Shown here one piece after another: positions 18,334 through 27,690 of a stretch of DNA of 60,631 nucleotides (its first letter is position 1; every line of letters starts with the position of its first letter). Origin of the DNA: Bdellovibrionales bacterium (GTDB lineage: Bacteria > Bdellovibrionota > Bdellovibrionia > Bdellovibrionales > Bdellovibrionaceae); assembly GCA_005793345.1 (NCBI GenBank), contig SXSU01000130.1, forward strand, positions 1-60,631. The letters run 5' to 3'. The translations under genes and the position numbers were made by a program. The notes beneath the pieces are model-generated. The model did no database searches. It was not told the DNA's origin and saw only the letters and a program-made list of their open reading frames with translations.

Positions 18334-18618
18334 ATGACTAACTCAAATAATAATAATCCAAAAAAAAACTCATTTAAAAATTTAAGCTCATCAATTCAAA
18401 ATAATAATAACAATAAAAATAAACCCCATTCAAAACAAAAAATGATTTGTAAATGTTTAAATATACCTAGAGAAAATTTTGAATGCGCACTTCAATCTGG
18501 TTGTACAACTATTCATGAAATTTTAGATTTTACGGGTGCCGGAATCGGTCCCTGTGGCGCTACTTGCAGAAAAGAAATTCAAAAAATTTTAGATGAATAT
18601 TTAAAGACAAACTGTTGA
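18334..18618 (+). CDS. BFD-type [2Fe-2S] protein with an Asn-rich N-terminal tail
   Basis: The last 60 residues of this 94-aa protein match the bacterioferritin-associated ferredoxin fold. They have CKC, then about 30 residues, then GPCGATC, supplying four cysteines for a [2Fe-2S] cluster. It probably works in iron or redox handling. The first 30 residues are almost all Asn, Lys and Ser and look disordered. ATG 18334 is preferred; an in-frame TTG at 18319 would add five residues. No good Shine-Dalgarno is seen for either. Confidence 0.75.
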   Translation: MTNSNNNNPKKNSFKNLSSSIQNNNNNKNKPHSKQKMICKCLNIPRENFECALQSGCTTIHEILDFTGAGIGPCGATCRKEIQKILDEYLKTNC

Positions 18619-18671
18619 ATTCTCATATGACCTATGCTTTCATGTTCTCCAACAAGTAAGGAGAATAAATT

Positions 18672-19850
18672 ATGTCTTTCGAAAACGTATATATTGTAAA
18701 TGCTTCAAGAACCCCTGTTGGATCTTTTATGGGATCTCTTGGTACAATCCCTGCTCCTCAATTAGGTTCTATTGCGATTAAAAATGTTTTAGAAAAAAGT
18801 AAAGTTGATCCTCAATCTATTACTGAATGTATTATGGGTGAAGTATTAACTGCAGGTGTTGGACAAGCCCCTGCTCGCCAAGCCGCTCTTGGAGCGGGCC
18901 TTCCTATGTCAACTGTATGCACTACTATTGGGAAAGTGTGCGGCTCTGGTCTTAAAGCAGTCATGCTTGCAACTGATATGATTAAATTAAATCCTGAAAA
19001 TATTATCATAGCTGGTGGTCAAGAAAATATGACACTAGCTCCTCACCTTATTGAAAACTCAAGAACTGGATTTAGAATGGGGCCAGCACCTATCACTGAT
19101 TCTATGATTAAAGATGGACTATGGGATCCTTATAAAAAATGGCATATGGGCAATGCTGCTGAATTATGTGTTAAAGAATTGAAATTCACAAGAGATGAAC
19201 AAGATGAATTTGCAATTAATAGTTATAAAAAAGCACAGGCTGCACAAACTCAAGGTTTATTTCAAAAAGAAATTGCGCCTGTAAAAATTGAAACTAAAAA
19301 AGAGCCTATCCTTATTGATAAAGACGAAGAACCGTTTAATACAAAATTTGATAAAATACCTGGTTTAAAACCTGCTTTTGATAAAGATGGTACTGTAACT
19401 GCTGCTAATGCTAGTAAACTTAACGATGGTGCTGCTGCATTGCTGATGATGAGTGAATCGCAAATTCAAAAATTAGATTTAAAACCACTTGCAAAAATTG
19501 TTACCCATGCAACATTTGCTCAAGCTCCTGAATGGTTTACTACCGCACCTGTTGGAGCAATTAAAAAAGCACTCGCACAAGCAAAATTAAATGTAAATGA
19601 TATAGATTTTTGGGAGATTAACGAAGCATTTAGCGTTGTCACAATGGCAGCAATGAAAGAATTAAATATACCAGCAGAAAAAGTAAATGTTCATGGCGGC
19701 GCAGTTGCGATCGGACATCCCATTGGAGCAAGTGGGGCTCGAATTCTTACAACATTAGTTCACGCCCTTAAATATTATGGCAAAAAAAGAGGGTTAGCAA
19801 CTCTTTGCATCGGCGGTGGTGAGGCTGTTGCATTAATAGTTGAAGCTTAG
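18672..19850 (+). CDS. atoB: Acetyl-CoA C-acetyltransferase (thiolase)
   Basis: The 392-aa enzyme condenses or cleaves acetoacetyl-CoA. All thiolase motifs are present: the nucleophilic Cys in GKVCGSGLKAV (near residue 89), NEAFS, GGAVAIGHPIGASGAR with the catalytic His, and the C-terminal Cys in LCIGGGEA. AAGGAG precedes the start. With the two CoA-transferase genes that follow by 24 and 13 nt it forms an operon for interconverting acetoacetate, acetoacetyl-CoA and acetyl-CoA. The symbol is by family; phaA-like function is equally possible. Confidence 0.95.
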   Translation: MSFENVYIVNASRTPVGSFMGSLGTIPAPQLGSIAIKNVLEKSKVDPQSITECIMGEVLTAGVGQAPARQAALGAGLPMSTVCTTIGKVCGSGLKAVMLATDMIKLNPENIIIAGGQENMTLAPHLIENSRTGFRMGPAPITDSMIKDGLWDPYKKWHMGNAAELCVKELKFTRDEQDEFAINSYKKAQAAQTQGLFQKEIAPVKIETKKEPILIDKDEEPFNTKFDKIPGLKPAFDKDGTVTAANASKLNDGAAALLMMSESQIQKLDLKPLAKIVTHATFAQAPEWFTTAPVGAIKKALAQAKLNVNDIDFWEINEAFSVVTMAAMKELNIPAEKVNVHGGAVAIGHPIGASGARILTTLVHALKYYGKKRGLATLCIGGGEAVALIVEA

Positions 19851-19874
19851 TTAAAGCCGTAAAGGAGATTTATT

Positions 19875-20588
19875 TTGAATCAAAATCAAAAATACCTAAG
19901 TAAAGTTTATCCTGATGCAAAATCTGCACTTACTGGAATAAAAGATAATATGACTGTGCTTGTTGGGGGGTTTGGTCTTTGTGGTATTCCTGAGAATTTA
20001 ATTGTTGCAATGAGAGACTCTGGAGTAAAAAATCTGACTTGTGTATCAAACAATGCAGGTGTGGCTGATTGGGGCTTGGGATTATTATTACAAACCAAAC
20101 AAATCAAAAAAATGGTTTCTAGTTATGTTGGTGAAAATCCACTATTTGAAAAACAGTACATGAACGGCGAACTTGAAGTAGAGTTTGCCCCCCAGGGGAC
20201 ATTAGCAGAAAGATTAAGAGCCGGTGGCGCGGGTATCCCTGGCTTTTATACTCCGACAGGTGTTGGAACTTTAGTTGCTGAGGGAAAAGAACTCAAAGAT
20301 TTTGATGGCAGAACATTTGTACTTGAACGTGGAATTACTGGTGACTTTGCACTTGTCAAAGCTTGGAAAGGTGATCATTACGGCAATTTAATTTTTCGAA
20401 AAACAGCTCGAAATTTTAATCCCATGATTGCAACCGCGGGTAAAATTACAATTGCAGAAGTGGAAGAATTGGTTGAAGTGGGAGAATTAGATCCTGATCA
20501 AATCCACACACCAGGAATTTATATACAAAGAATCATTCAAGGTACTGATTATCAAAAAAGAATTGAGCAACGAACTGTTCGGACGTAA
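19875..20588 (+). CDS. scoA: 3-oxoacid CoA-transferase subunit A
   Basis: The 237-aa subunit shows the class I CoA-transferase start, [18 protein letters not shown] near residue 25, and [19 protein letters not shown] segments ([18 protein letters not shown]). It pairs with the next gene to move CoA between succinyl-CoA or acetyl-CoA and acetoacetate. The start codon is TTG 19875, well supported by AAAGGAGA at 7-nt spacing and by the absence of a nearby ATG. Confidence 0.94.
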   Translation: MNQNQKYLSKVYPDAKSALTGIKDNMTVLVGGFGLCGIPENLIVAMRDSGVKNLTCVSNNAGVADWGLGLLLQTKQIKKMVSSYVGENPLFEKQYMNGELEVEFAPQGTLAERLRAGGAGIPGFYTPTGVGTLVAEGKELKDFDGRTFVLERGITGDFALVKAWKGDHYGNLIFRKTARNFNPMIATAGKITIAEVEELVEVGELDPDQIHTPGIYIQRIIQGTDYQKRIEQRTVRT

Positions 20589-20601
20589 TAACGAAAGGTC
20601 T

Positions 20602-21264
20602 ATGAATATGCCACTAACAAGAGATCAAATAGCACAAAGAATTTCAAAGGATGTTAAACCAGGAATGGTTGTGAATTTAGGTATAGGAATTCCAACACTT
20701 GTTGCTAATTATATTCCTGAGTCAATGGGTGTTTTGCTTCAAAGTGAAAATGGTCTTCTCGGAATGGGCCCCTTCCCCTTAGATAAGGAAGTTGATCCTG
20801 ATTTAATTAATGCTGGGAAACAAACTGTTACTACACATATTGGAGCTAGTTTTTTTTCATCTGCAGATAGTTTTGCAATGATTCGTGGAGGTCATGTTGA
20901 TTTAACAATTTTAGGAGCCATGCAAGTTGACCAAGAAGGTAATATCGCGAATTGGATGATCCCTGGAAAAATGGTAAAGGGCATGGGGGGCGCAATGGAC
21001 TTAGTCGCTGGAGCAAGAAAAGTTATTGTAGCTATGCAACACGCTGATAAAGATGGTGTATCTAAATTACTGACTCGTTGTAATTTACCCCTAACTGGTA
21101 AAAACTGTATTCATGAAATAGTTACTGACCTAGGTGTTTTAGAAGTTGGTAAAGATGAATTTATTTTAAAAGAATATGCACCAGACACAAATCCTGAAAA
21201 AATTCTTAGCCTCACTCAAGGTCGATGTCGACTAGCCCCAGATTTACGTCCCATGATTTTTTAA
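20602..21264 (+). CDS. scoB: 3-oxoacid CoA-transferase subunit B
   Basis: The 220-aa catalytic subunit contains VVNLGIGIPTLVANYI and the catalytic glutamate context LLQSENGLLGMGP, where Glu forms the CoA thioester. I start it at ATG 20602, 13 nt after the scoA stop, with GAAAGG just upstream; a second ATG at 20608 is also usable. The frame extends back into scoA to a TTG at 20563, but no partner protein needs that extension. It ends just before repeat R5. Confidence 0.94.
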   Translation: MNMPLTRDQIAQRISKDVKPGMVVNLGIGIPTLVANYIPESMGVLLQSENGLLGMGPFPLDKEVDPDLINAGKQTVTTHIGASFFSSADSFAMIRGGHVDLTILGAMQVDQEGNIANWMIPGKMVKGMGGAMDLVAGARKVIVAMQHADKDGVSKLLTRCNLPLTGKNCIHEIVTDLGVLEVGKDEFILKEYAPDTNPEKILSLTQGRCRLAPDLRPMIF

Positions 21265-21312
21265 TTTTTGTTTCTGTCTTTGACGCCATAAAAAGTTCAA
21301 GTCATTCTGATT

Positions 21313-21391
21313 CAGGGTGATTCAAAATCACCTCAGACAAACAGGATAATAACAACCAATGATTATATTTGATATAATCATGGTTGTTAAT
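21313..21391 (+). repeat. Dispersed hairpin repeat, copy R5 (compact B with changed arms)
   Basis: The copy has hairpin A (AGGGTGATT-CAAA-ATCACCT) and the CAGACAAACAGGA spacer. Its hairpin B is shortened by loss of the centre and has arms ATAACAACC and GGTTGTTAA where other copies have ATAACTGCT and AGCAGTTAT. The changes on the two sides compensate each other. It lies between scoB and the cyclic-nucleotide-binding gene and ends 14 nt before that gene's start, so it is part of its leader. Confidence 0.85.
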
Positions 21392-21405
21392 AAGAGGACT
21401 AATTT

Positions 21406-22383
21406 GTGAGTGGTGCAATAAAGGTTCAACAAGGACATTATCTTTTCAGAGAGGGGGACCCCTCTGATGCTATGTATGTTATTAAATCTGGAAAACTAGC
21501 CGTCACAAAATCAAAACAAAATTCTGAAATTATTTTAGCGGAACTAGGGCCAGGAGCAATGGTTGGCGAAATGGCTTTCTTTGATGGAAGACCTCGTAGT
21601 GCCTCCATCAAAGCGTCAAAAGACGCCGAAGTTATTTGCCTCCCCTTTAAAGCATTGCATGCGCAGTTTCAAAATTTTCCAGAGTGGTGCAAAGCCATCA
21701 TGAGGACTGTAAATGATCATTTACGAGAAGCTAATCTAAAAATTAAAACTTTAGAAAAACCAGTGGGTGAAGAAGAACTATTTTCACCTCATACTATTAA
21801 TAAACTCATTTCAATTTTAAATTTTGTAGGAATGAAATATGGAAAAGCAACACCCGAAGGAGTCGTAGTTCCACAATACACTTTAAGAAATTATACTATT
21901 CAGATATTTCAAGAAGCTACACATAAAATGGATAAACTTTTACAAGCACTAACTGAAATTCAACTTTTATCACTAGAAAATATGGGTGAAGGAAAACAAA
22001 GAATATTAATTTTTAATCCTGAATTATTATTTGATTTTGTAGACTGGCATAATGAATGGTTATTTAAACAAGAAAAAGATCGAATCACAATCAAAGAAGA
22101 AGAATTAAAAATTCTCAAAGCTGTCATTCACTTTGGACGAAAATTACAACCCAACGACAAAGGTATAGTTAAATTGTCATTAAAAGAAATGCAAAACGAT
22201 TCCATGCGTGAACTCGAATTCTTAGTAAAAGTTGATGATGTAAACCCTTTGATTGAAAAAAAATTACTTACAGATAAAATAATGGATGAGTCAGGTGTTT
22301 TTACCACCTTCAATCTTATCGAACTTGAAAAAATAGCACCGAAATGGGATATTATTTATCGACTTAAAAAAGCCACTCGTTAG
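21406..22383 (+). CDS. Cyclic-nucleotide-binding-domain protein, possible regulator
   Basis: The 325-aa protein begins with a cNMP-binding domain: LFREGDPSDAMYVIKSGKL, then GAMVGEMAFFDGRPRSAS, the phosphate-binding cassette with GE and RSA. The C-terminal 180 residues are helical, with two segments that could be winged-helix-like (VVVPQYTLRNYTIQIFQEA and GIVKLSLKEMQNDS), but the standard CRP DNA-binding helix is not obvious. It may be a transcription factor or a signalling protein; Bdellovibrio relatives use many such proteins. The start is GTG with AGAGGA 8 nt upstream. Repeat R5 forms its 5' leader. Confidence 0.82.
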   Translation: MSGAIKVQQGHYLFREGDPSDAMYVIKSGKLAVTKSKQNSEIILAELGPGAMVGEMAFFDGRPRSASIKASKDAEVICLPFKALHAQFQNFPEWCKAIMRTVNDHLREANLKIKTLEKPVGEEELFSPHTINKLISILNFVGMKYGKATPEGVVVPQYTLRNYTIQIFQEATHKMDKLLQALTEIQLLSLENMGEGKQRILIFNPELLFDFVDWHNEWLFKQEKDRITIKEEELKILKAVIHFGRKLQPNDKGIVKLSLKEMQNDSMRELEFLVKVDDVNPLIEKKLLTDKIMDESGVFTTFNLIELEKIAPKWDIIYRLKKATR

Positions 22384-22450
22384 TCTTAAAAAGATTTATT
22401 AATTTGATAAATATGTGGACTCTTTAAGTTTATTTCCTTAAGCTAAAAAT

Positions 22451-24547
22451 ATGAATACTCAAATTAAAAAAAATAAAAAATATTCACAGATGATACTTTT
22501 AACTTCAACAGTTTTTTCAATCATAAGTTTTAACCTCGTCGTTAATGCTGATGATCTTATTACACAAGAGCCTGTTCCTGTTGTCTCTGCCTTGCCAAGT
22601 TCACTTCCCACGATAACAGAAATTACGCCAACATCCTATTCTAAAACTGCCTCATCCACATTGCCACCTGCTCCCAAGGTTAATTTTGATTATAGTTTAA
22701 AATTTGATCCAACAATTAACAAAGTGCCTGCTCCTGAAATTAAATTTAAATATTCAGTTCAAGAGGCTGGAATTCTAATTTCAAATTCAGAAATTTCTGA
22801 AGATACCGTAAAAGTATACTTAGGAAAACCTGATTCTTGGCATCCTAGTTTTAAAAAAAATAATGATTTTGAAGACGGAACATATTTTCTAATTTCATTT
22901 CCAAGTTCATTGTATAGAGATGGGAAACTTGATTTTGTCGCAGAATCTGGAGTTCCGTTTTTAAGTTTAGAGACCTCAGGCGATCTTGTAAAACTTGGAA
23001 GCTCTGCCCTTAAAACACTTCAGACTAATAAAGTCTTTGAACCTAAAGAACCGTTAACCTTTCTTGCAGGAGTAATTAATCTTCAAGAGTATCCTCTTTT
23101 AAATGGAAAGAAAAAGGGGACTTTTAAAATTTGTTTAAATTCAAAAATTGAAAAATTTAAAAGTCAAATTTGCACTCCGCCCCATCGTTATTTAACTCAA
23201 GGAAAAAAAATTAAAGCCCAAATTGAAGTGACTCCTGCTAAAGTCATAATTAACGACAAAAAAGTTGAAACAACAGATACATTTGCTGTAGCTGAAAATC
23301 AAGAATTCCAGTTTTATGGAATAAATGAAAAACAATTTACATACGAATTCAAGACAAAAGTTCAACCTTTATTTGTAATTGATTACTATGAAGAAACTAA
23401 AACTCAAAATATTATTTTATCAGGTCATACTTCTGTTCCAACTGGCTTTAATGTCACTTTATTAAATCCAGAAAATAAAGATTCTTGGCTTTATAAAATT
23501 GGTTGGTTACCAACAATCGGAGATTTTAAAGTTTATTGGTCTGCAAGATTGTTAAAGGAAAGTACAACTTTAGATATTCCTGGTTTTCAAGGTGGATTAT
23601 TTTTATATCAATTAAAATTTGATTCAGCCCCTCAAGAAACATTAAAGTTTTCATTAAACTCAAATACCTTACCTGGAACTTATTCTGATTCACCAATACT
23701 ATCGGGGAAACTGCCTGCAAACTTAAAAGCTAATATTACTTCAAAAGAAAAATCCGTTACTGTAAATAAAAAATCCAATCAGTTTTCTTGGATATTTGAT
23801 GCAAACAAAAAAGGTGATTATATTACAAAAACAATCTCAATTAATGATGGTGAATCAAACAGAGAGTGGTTAAGTCAAAAAACGATCTATAGAGGATTTG
23901 CAAATGAATTGAGTTTTCGACTTGGCGGAGCTGTCTCCTCACAATTGCAAGCTAATATCTTGGCTGAATTCAATTATAACCGTTGGTATGAAAAGTTATT
24001 TGGATGGGATAATGGTCTATTTAGTAATCAAAGATGGGGGACCAGTTTAAGACATTTTGCACCTTTAAAAACTATTAGTTTAAAAGAAACAACTGGGACA
24101 ACTGCTGTTTCATTAACTCAAACAACTTTAGATTTAAAATACCGCTTAACTCCAGGATTATGGGAGAGAGATGAAACATGGGGATTTATCTTAGGTTTAC
24201 AAAATGTAAAATTAAATCAGTTAACTTCTCCTTTTATAGGTGGCGGATTTTTCTGGGCTCGTTCTATGCCTAAAGTTTTTGATCGTATTGCAAACTGGTT
24301 TCCATTTATGAGTTATTCTAAATGGGTTGATATGGATTTTATGTATTATTCTGTACCACTTAAATCTGGAATTGAACCAGATTTAAATGCATCCATTAAT
24401 TTTCATGGTAAGATACTTTGGGCTAAAAATATATTTGGTGAGGCTGGTTTTGGTTATAAAGCCTATGGATTCACAGATAGAAAACTTAGACAAAAAACTT
24501 CCTTTGGGGCCTTCTATGGAACAGCAGGCTTAGGCATAAATTTTTAA
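22451..24547 (+). CDS. Secreted protein with C-terminal beta-barrel-like region, paralogue 1
   Basis: This 698-aa protein has a signal peptide (ILLTSTVFSIISFNLVVNA). A Pro/Ser/Thr-rich linker (about 35-75) follows, then a beta-rich middle with a Cys pair (FKICLNSK...ICTPPHRYLTQ, about residues 225-245). The C-terminal third is an aromatic-rich strand region ending in AGLGINF, as in outer-membrane barrels. It shares the Cys-pair layout and the IxVNxxxV-type strand with the next gene, 18 nt downstream, so the two are paralogues in an operon. No known family is recognised; an outer-membrane adhesin or assembly factor is possible. Confidence 0.65.
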   Translation: MNTQIKKNKKYSQMILLTSTVFSIISFNLVVNADDLITQEPVPVVSALPSSLPTITEITPTSYSKTASSTLPPAPKVNFDYSLKFDPTINKVPAPEIKFKYSVQEAGILISNSEISEDTVKVYLGKPDSWHPSFKKNNDFEDGTYFLISFPSSLYRDGKLDFVAESGVPFLSLETSGDLVKLGSSALKTLQTNKVFEPKEPLTFLAGVINLQEYPLLNGKKKGTFKICLNSKIEKFKSQICTPPHRYLTQGKKIKAQIEVTPAKVIINDKKVETTDTFAVAENQEFQFYGINEKQFTYEFKTKVQPLFVIDYYEETKTQNIILSGHTSVPTGFNVTLLNPENKDSWLYKIGWLPTIGDFKVYWSARLLKESTTLDIPGFQGGLFLYQLKFDSAPQETLKFSLNSNTLPGTYSDSPILSGKLPANLKANITSKEKSVTVNKKSNQFSWIFDANKKGDYITKTISINDGESNREWLSQKTIYRGFANELSFRLGGAVSSQLQANILAEFNYNRWYEKLFGWDNGLFSNQRWGTSLRHFAPLKTISLKETTGTTAVSLTQTTLDLKYRLTPGLWERDETWGFILGLQNVKLNQLTSPFIGGGFFWARSMPKVFDRIANWFPFMSYSKWVDMDFMYYSVPLKSGIEPDLNASINFHGKILWAKNIFGEAGFGYKAYGFTDRKLRQKTSFGAFYGTAGLGINF

Positions 24548-24565
24548 AGGATAAATTATTAAAGA

Positions 24566-26398
24566 ATGAATTTATTAAATAATAAAAAATCAGAAAAAAT
24601 GTTTAATTTACCTAAGGTTTTATTTCTTATAACAATCATGGGATTGTCATTTGCCCATGCAGTAAATACTGGTGAGTTATATTTTCCAGCAGAGCATAAT
24701 GGAACCTCATTACTCAATCAAAAATTTGAATTTCATATTAAATCTAAAGATACTATTCAATTGGGAAACTTATTAATTAATACAAATGATATTCAAATGA
24801 ATCTTATTTTTAATAAAGAAGAAAAAGAATATCAATTAGAGTTTAAGGGACCTTCACAATTTTTAAAAAACTCAACAATAATTATTCGAGACCCCTCCGG
24901 TAGATCACTTTGGCAAAAAAAAGTACCCCGATCTAAAGATTTAACAACTATAAAAGATAAAAATTTGCCTGAGGAAATTATAAATGAAGTCAGTTCATTT
25001 ACATTAAGCTCAGGTGTTGATGATCTTTTAGAACAAGCATCTGGTTCTATTTTTGTTAACTATTGTTCTTACTTTGAAGATCCACTTCATAAAATTAATA
25101 TTTGTAGTCCTGATTATAAATTTACACAGATCAATGACAATGAGTGGAAACAAGAAACACTTCCCTCATCAAATAAAGATCCCATAATCCAAGTTAATGG
25201 TATTGAAGTTAATGAAATTGGCCAAATTCAACTTTCAAATGAAATCCCAGTTATACAATTTTCTGCTCGTCTATCATCAGGAATGTTGATAGAAATTAGA
25301 ACTGGTGTTATTCCAATTGAGTTATTGGATTTAATTTTTTTAGACTCAGATAATAACTCAATATATGAAAAGCAACCTGACTTTGTAAAGTTAACACTAA
25401 GGGAAAAACAAACTTCTGAAATTTTTGTTGAAAAAAATATTTGGGAATCAAAAGTTAACTTAAAAATTCCATTTTTATATATTCAGGCTGACAATCAAGT
25501 TCCTCTCAAACAAGAGTTAAAATTTAATAGTGAACTCCCTTCTATTAAGGAGCGCCCTACAGTTGTTCAGGATATTCAAAAAACTTATGATAACTACGTT
25601 GATATTGAGCTCAATAATATAAAAGGAAGTATTAGAACCTTAACTCCTAAAGATAATACATTTCGCAAAAAATCTTCTTGGTATTGGTCACTAAAAAATT
25701 TAGTCACCAATAAATCAACACCTCATTTAATTGAACTTAGAACAAAAAATGATAAAAAATTTGTGGGTGCGTATGAAGTAAGAAGAGGCCTCCCCTTTTT
25801 AACTAATATTAGTATGAGTTACAACACTTCATCTTCAGAAGAATTAAAATTTAGTGGTTCAGGATATAAACTAGGTGGTAAATATCATTTTACTTCATTT
25901 TTTGGTAATATGGATCCATTAAATTTGATCCGATGGACATTTGAATTTAATCTTGAATCAATTAATTTAATTACTACAACTTTAAAAAATTCGATTTTAG
26001 ATAGTTATTTTTATTTTGGATATAGATTTTCTAGTGGATTTCATCATGAAACACCTTCAGCTGAATTTCGTTTAGGACAATTAGTTTCTAAATATTCTTC
26101 AACAAGTGATAGCTTTGTATCTTCAGGTATTTCTAATAACCTTGGTGCGGGATTAATTTACACTTTACCCTTACTTGAGGAATCTACGTTATTTGGAAAT
26201 CAAGTTAATTTTGGTGCTCATTATTTTCCAAATATTAAATATAGTAATTCAACAGATGCTTTTTCTAAGTCGACATTATTTTTAAAATCTTTACATACTA
26301 TAAATGTAAATTTATTTTGGTCTTGGGAAATTGAACATCAGCAAAATAAAAATTCTAATCAAGACTCTTTCCATCTTGGAATAAACACACTTTATTAA
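24566..26398 (+). CDS. Secreted protein with C-terminal beta-barrel-like region, paralogue 2
   Basis: The 610-aa protein has a signal peptide (VLFLITIMGLSFAHA) that works best from the internal ATG (MFNLPKV), about 12 residues after the first ATG. The middle region contains SIFVNYCSYF...INICSPDYKFTQ, matching the Cys-pair segment of the preceding protein, then IIQVNGIEVNEIGQI. The C-terminus is strand-rich and ends in LGINTLY. Function is unknown; pairing with its neighbour suggests a two-component envelope complex. It converges with the LolC/E-like gene, only 8 nt apart. Confidence 0.65.
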   Translation: MNLLNNKKSEKMFNLPKVLFLITIMGLSFAHAVNTGELYFPAEHNGTSLLNQKFEFHIKSKDTIQLGNLLINTNDIQMNLIFNKEEKEYQLEFKGPSQFLKNSTIIIRDPSGRSLWQKKVPRSKDLTTIKDKNLPEEIINEVSSFTLSSGVDDLLEQASGSIFVNYCSYFEDPLHKINICSPDYKFTQINDNEWKQETLPSSNKDPIIQVNGIEVNEIGQIQLSNEIPVIQFSARLSSGMLIEIRTGVIPIELLDLIFLDSDNNSIYEKQPDFVKLTLREKQTSEIFVEKNIWESKVNLKIPFLYIQADNQVPLKQELKFNSELPSIKERPTVVQDIQKTYDNYVDIELNNIKGSIRTLTPKDNTFRKKSSWYWSLKNLVTNKSTPHLIELRTKNDKKFVGAYEVRRGLPFLTNISMSYNTSSSEELKFSGSGYKLGGKYHFTSFFGNMDPLNLIRWTFEFNLESINLITTTLKNSILDSYFYFGYRFSSGFHHETPSAEFRLGQLVSKYSSTSDSFVSSGISNNLGAGLIYTLPLLEESTLFGNQVNFGAHYFPNIKYSNSTDAFSKSTLFLKSLHTINVNLFWSWEIEHQQNKNSNQDSFHLGINTLY

Positions 26399-26406
26399 CA
26401 AAAAAA

Positions 26407-27639
26407 TTACTTTACTCTTAGAGCTTCAGAGGGAGTAAGTTTTGATAACTGCTGTATTGATAACTTAACTGCAAGCCAAGATAATATTAATCCAACAACT
26501 GAAACCATTAAAACAAAAGTTATATCAAATTCAGCTGGAAGTTCAGTATCATAATAAATATCTGGAACAATTTGTAACGGATATTTTTCAAGATAAATAG
26601 CAAGAGCGGAACCTATCATTACCCCGCCAAAAACACCGAAACTAGATAATATTAAACCCAAACTTTGAAATAATTTTGAAATTCTCTTTAATGAAAATCC
26701 AATAGCCATTAACAATCCCATCTCTTTTCTTTTTTGTGAAATTAATATGGAGAGCACAGATAAGATTGAAAATGAGGTGATTAAAGCACTCAACCCAAGA
26801 AAAGTCCCGATCATTAATTTTTCAAGTTTTAATGCAAAAAACAATGCCGAATTACGATCTTTCCAAGATTCAACTTTTAAGTCTTTATAACTTTCAAGTT
26901 TTTGTTTTAATGGATTGGTATTGTATGGATCTTGTGTCCATATTTCAAATCCAATTCTGCGACTACCTACTTTTTGCAAAGTGCTCATTGCTTTAAATCT
27001 TTGATAAAAAACCATTTCAGAATCTATATCAGCAATATTTGTTGCTAGAATTTGTCGAACGCGAACTCGCGAATAAATAGGACTTTCCCCTGGAGCCATA
27101 GTTAAGCTTTCTAAGGGCAGAACAGTTAAAAAATCTCCTTCAAAAACTCCCATAGCCTTTGCTAGATCAACTCCTAAAATAACTTCATCTTCTTGTGGGG
27201 GATCAATATAATCTGGTGGAACGGAATGAGTTTGATCCGCCAGATTCCGTAATTGAGTCAACATAGATGTGAAACTTTCTTCAGACATTCCTCTTATAGT
27301 TGCACCATGAAAAAGGCCATCAATAGTTCGCAAGATCACCACTTGCGAATCATAGAGCCTTACATTTAAATTTTTTTGAGCTTTAAGAAAACCCAATGCA
27401 GGATGGTTCTGAATATTTTTTTCATCATGATCAGTTGTTAATTCTGCTGTCAGATGGGGTTCAACAGATAAGATCCGTCGATGAATACTTTTATTTAAAC
27501 CAGACATTATACTCAAGACAACAACAAAACTTGCAAGTGATAATCCAATACCAACTATGCATAGCCAAGAAATTCTTTTAATCAAAGAACCAGCTTTTTG
27601 CGAAAATAAATATTTTTTAAAAAAAGTCCACGCCAACAT
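26407..27639 (-). CDS. LolC/LolE-like ABC transporter permease
   Basis: The 410-aa inner-membrane protein has the LolC/E layout. It starts with a transmembrane helix (CIVGIGLSLASFVVVLSIMS), followed by a periplasmic MacB-type domain of about 220 residues with GATIRGM and VILGVDLAKAMGVFEGD. Three C-terminal helices follow, including LISQKRKEMGLLMAIGFS and the terminal TPSEALRVK. LolC/E proteins release lipoproteins from the inner membrane with the ATPase LolD; no lolD is seen nearby. It lies 51 nt downstream of mlaD on the same strand and may serve the same envelope pathway. Confidence 0.88.
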   Translation of the reverse strand: MLAWTFFKKYLFSQKAGSLIKRISWLCIVGIGLSLASFVVVLSIMSGLNKSIHRRILSVEPHLTAELTTDHDEKNIQNHPALGFLKAQKNLNVRLYDSQVVILRTIDGLFHGATIRGMSEESFTSMLTQLRNLADQTHSVPPDYIDPPQEDEVILGVDLAKAMGVFEGDFLTVLPLESLTMAPGESPIYSRVRVRQILATNIADIDSEMVFYQRFKAMSTLQKVGSRRIGFEIWTQDPYNTNPLKQKLESYKDLKVESWKDRNSALFFALKLEKLMIGTFLGLSALITSFSILSVLSILISQKRKEMGLLMAIGFSLKRISKLFQSLGLILSSFGVFGGVMIGSALAIYLEKYPLQIVPDIYYDTELPAEFDITFVLMVSVVGLILSWLAVKLSIQQLSKLTPSEALRVK

Positions 27640-27690
27640 GAAAAAAGCCTAACAAGCAATTGATAAATTGTCTATTTTTAAAATTGTAAA

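Noticed and set aside
20563..20601. TTG start for scoB overlapping scoA
   Set aside because: ATG 20602 gives the normal family N-terminus and has GAAAGG upstream.
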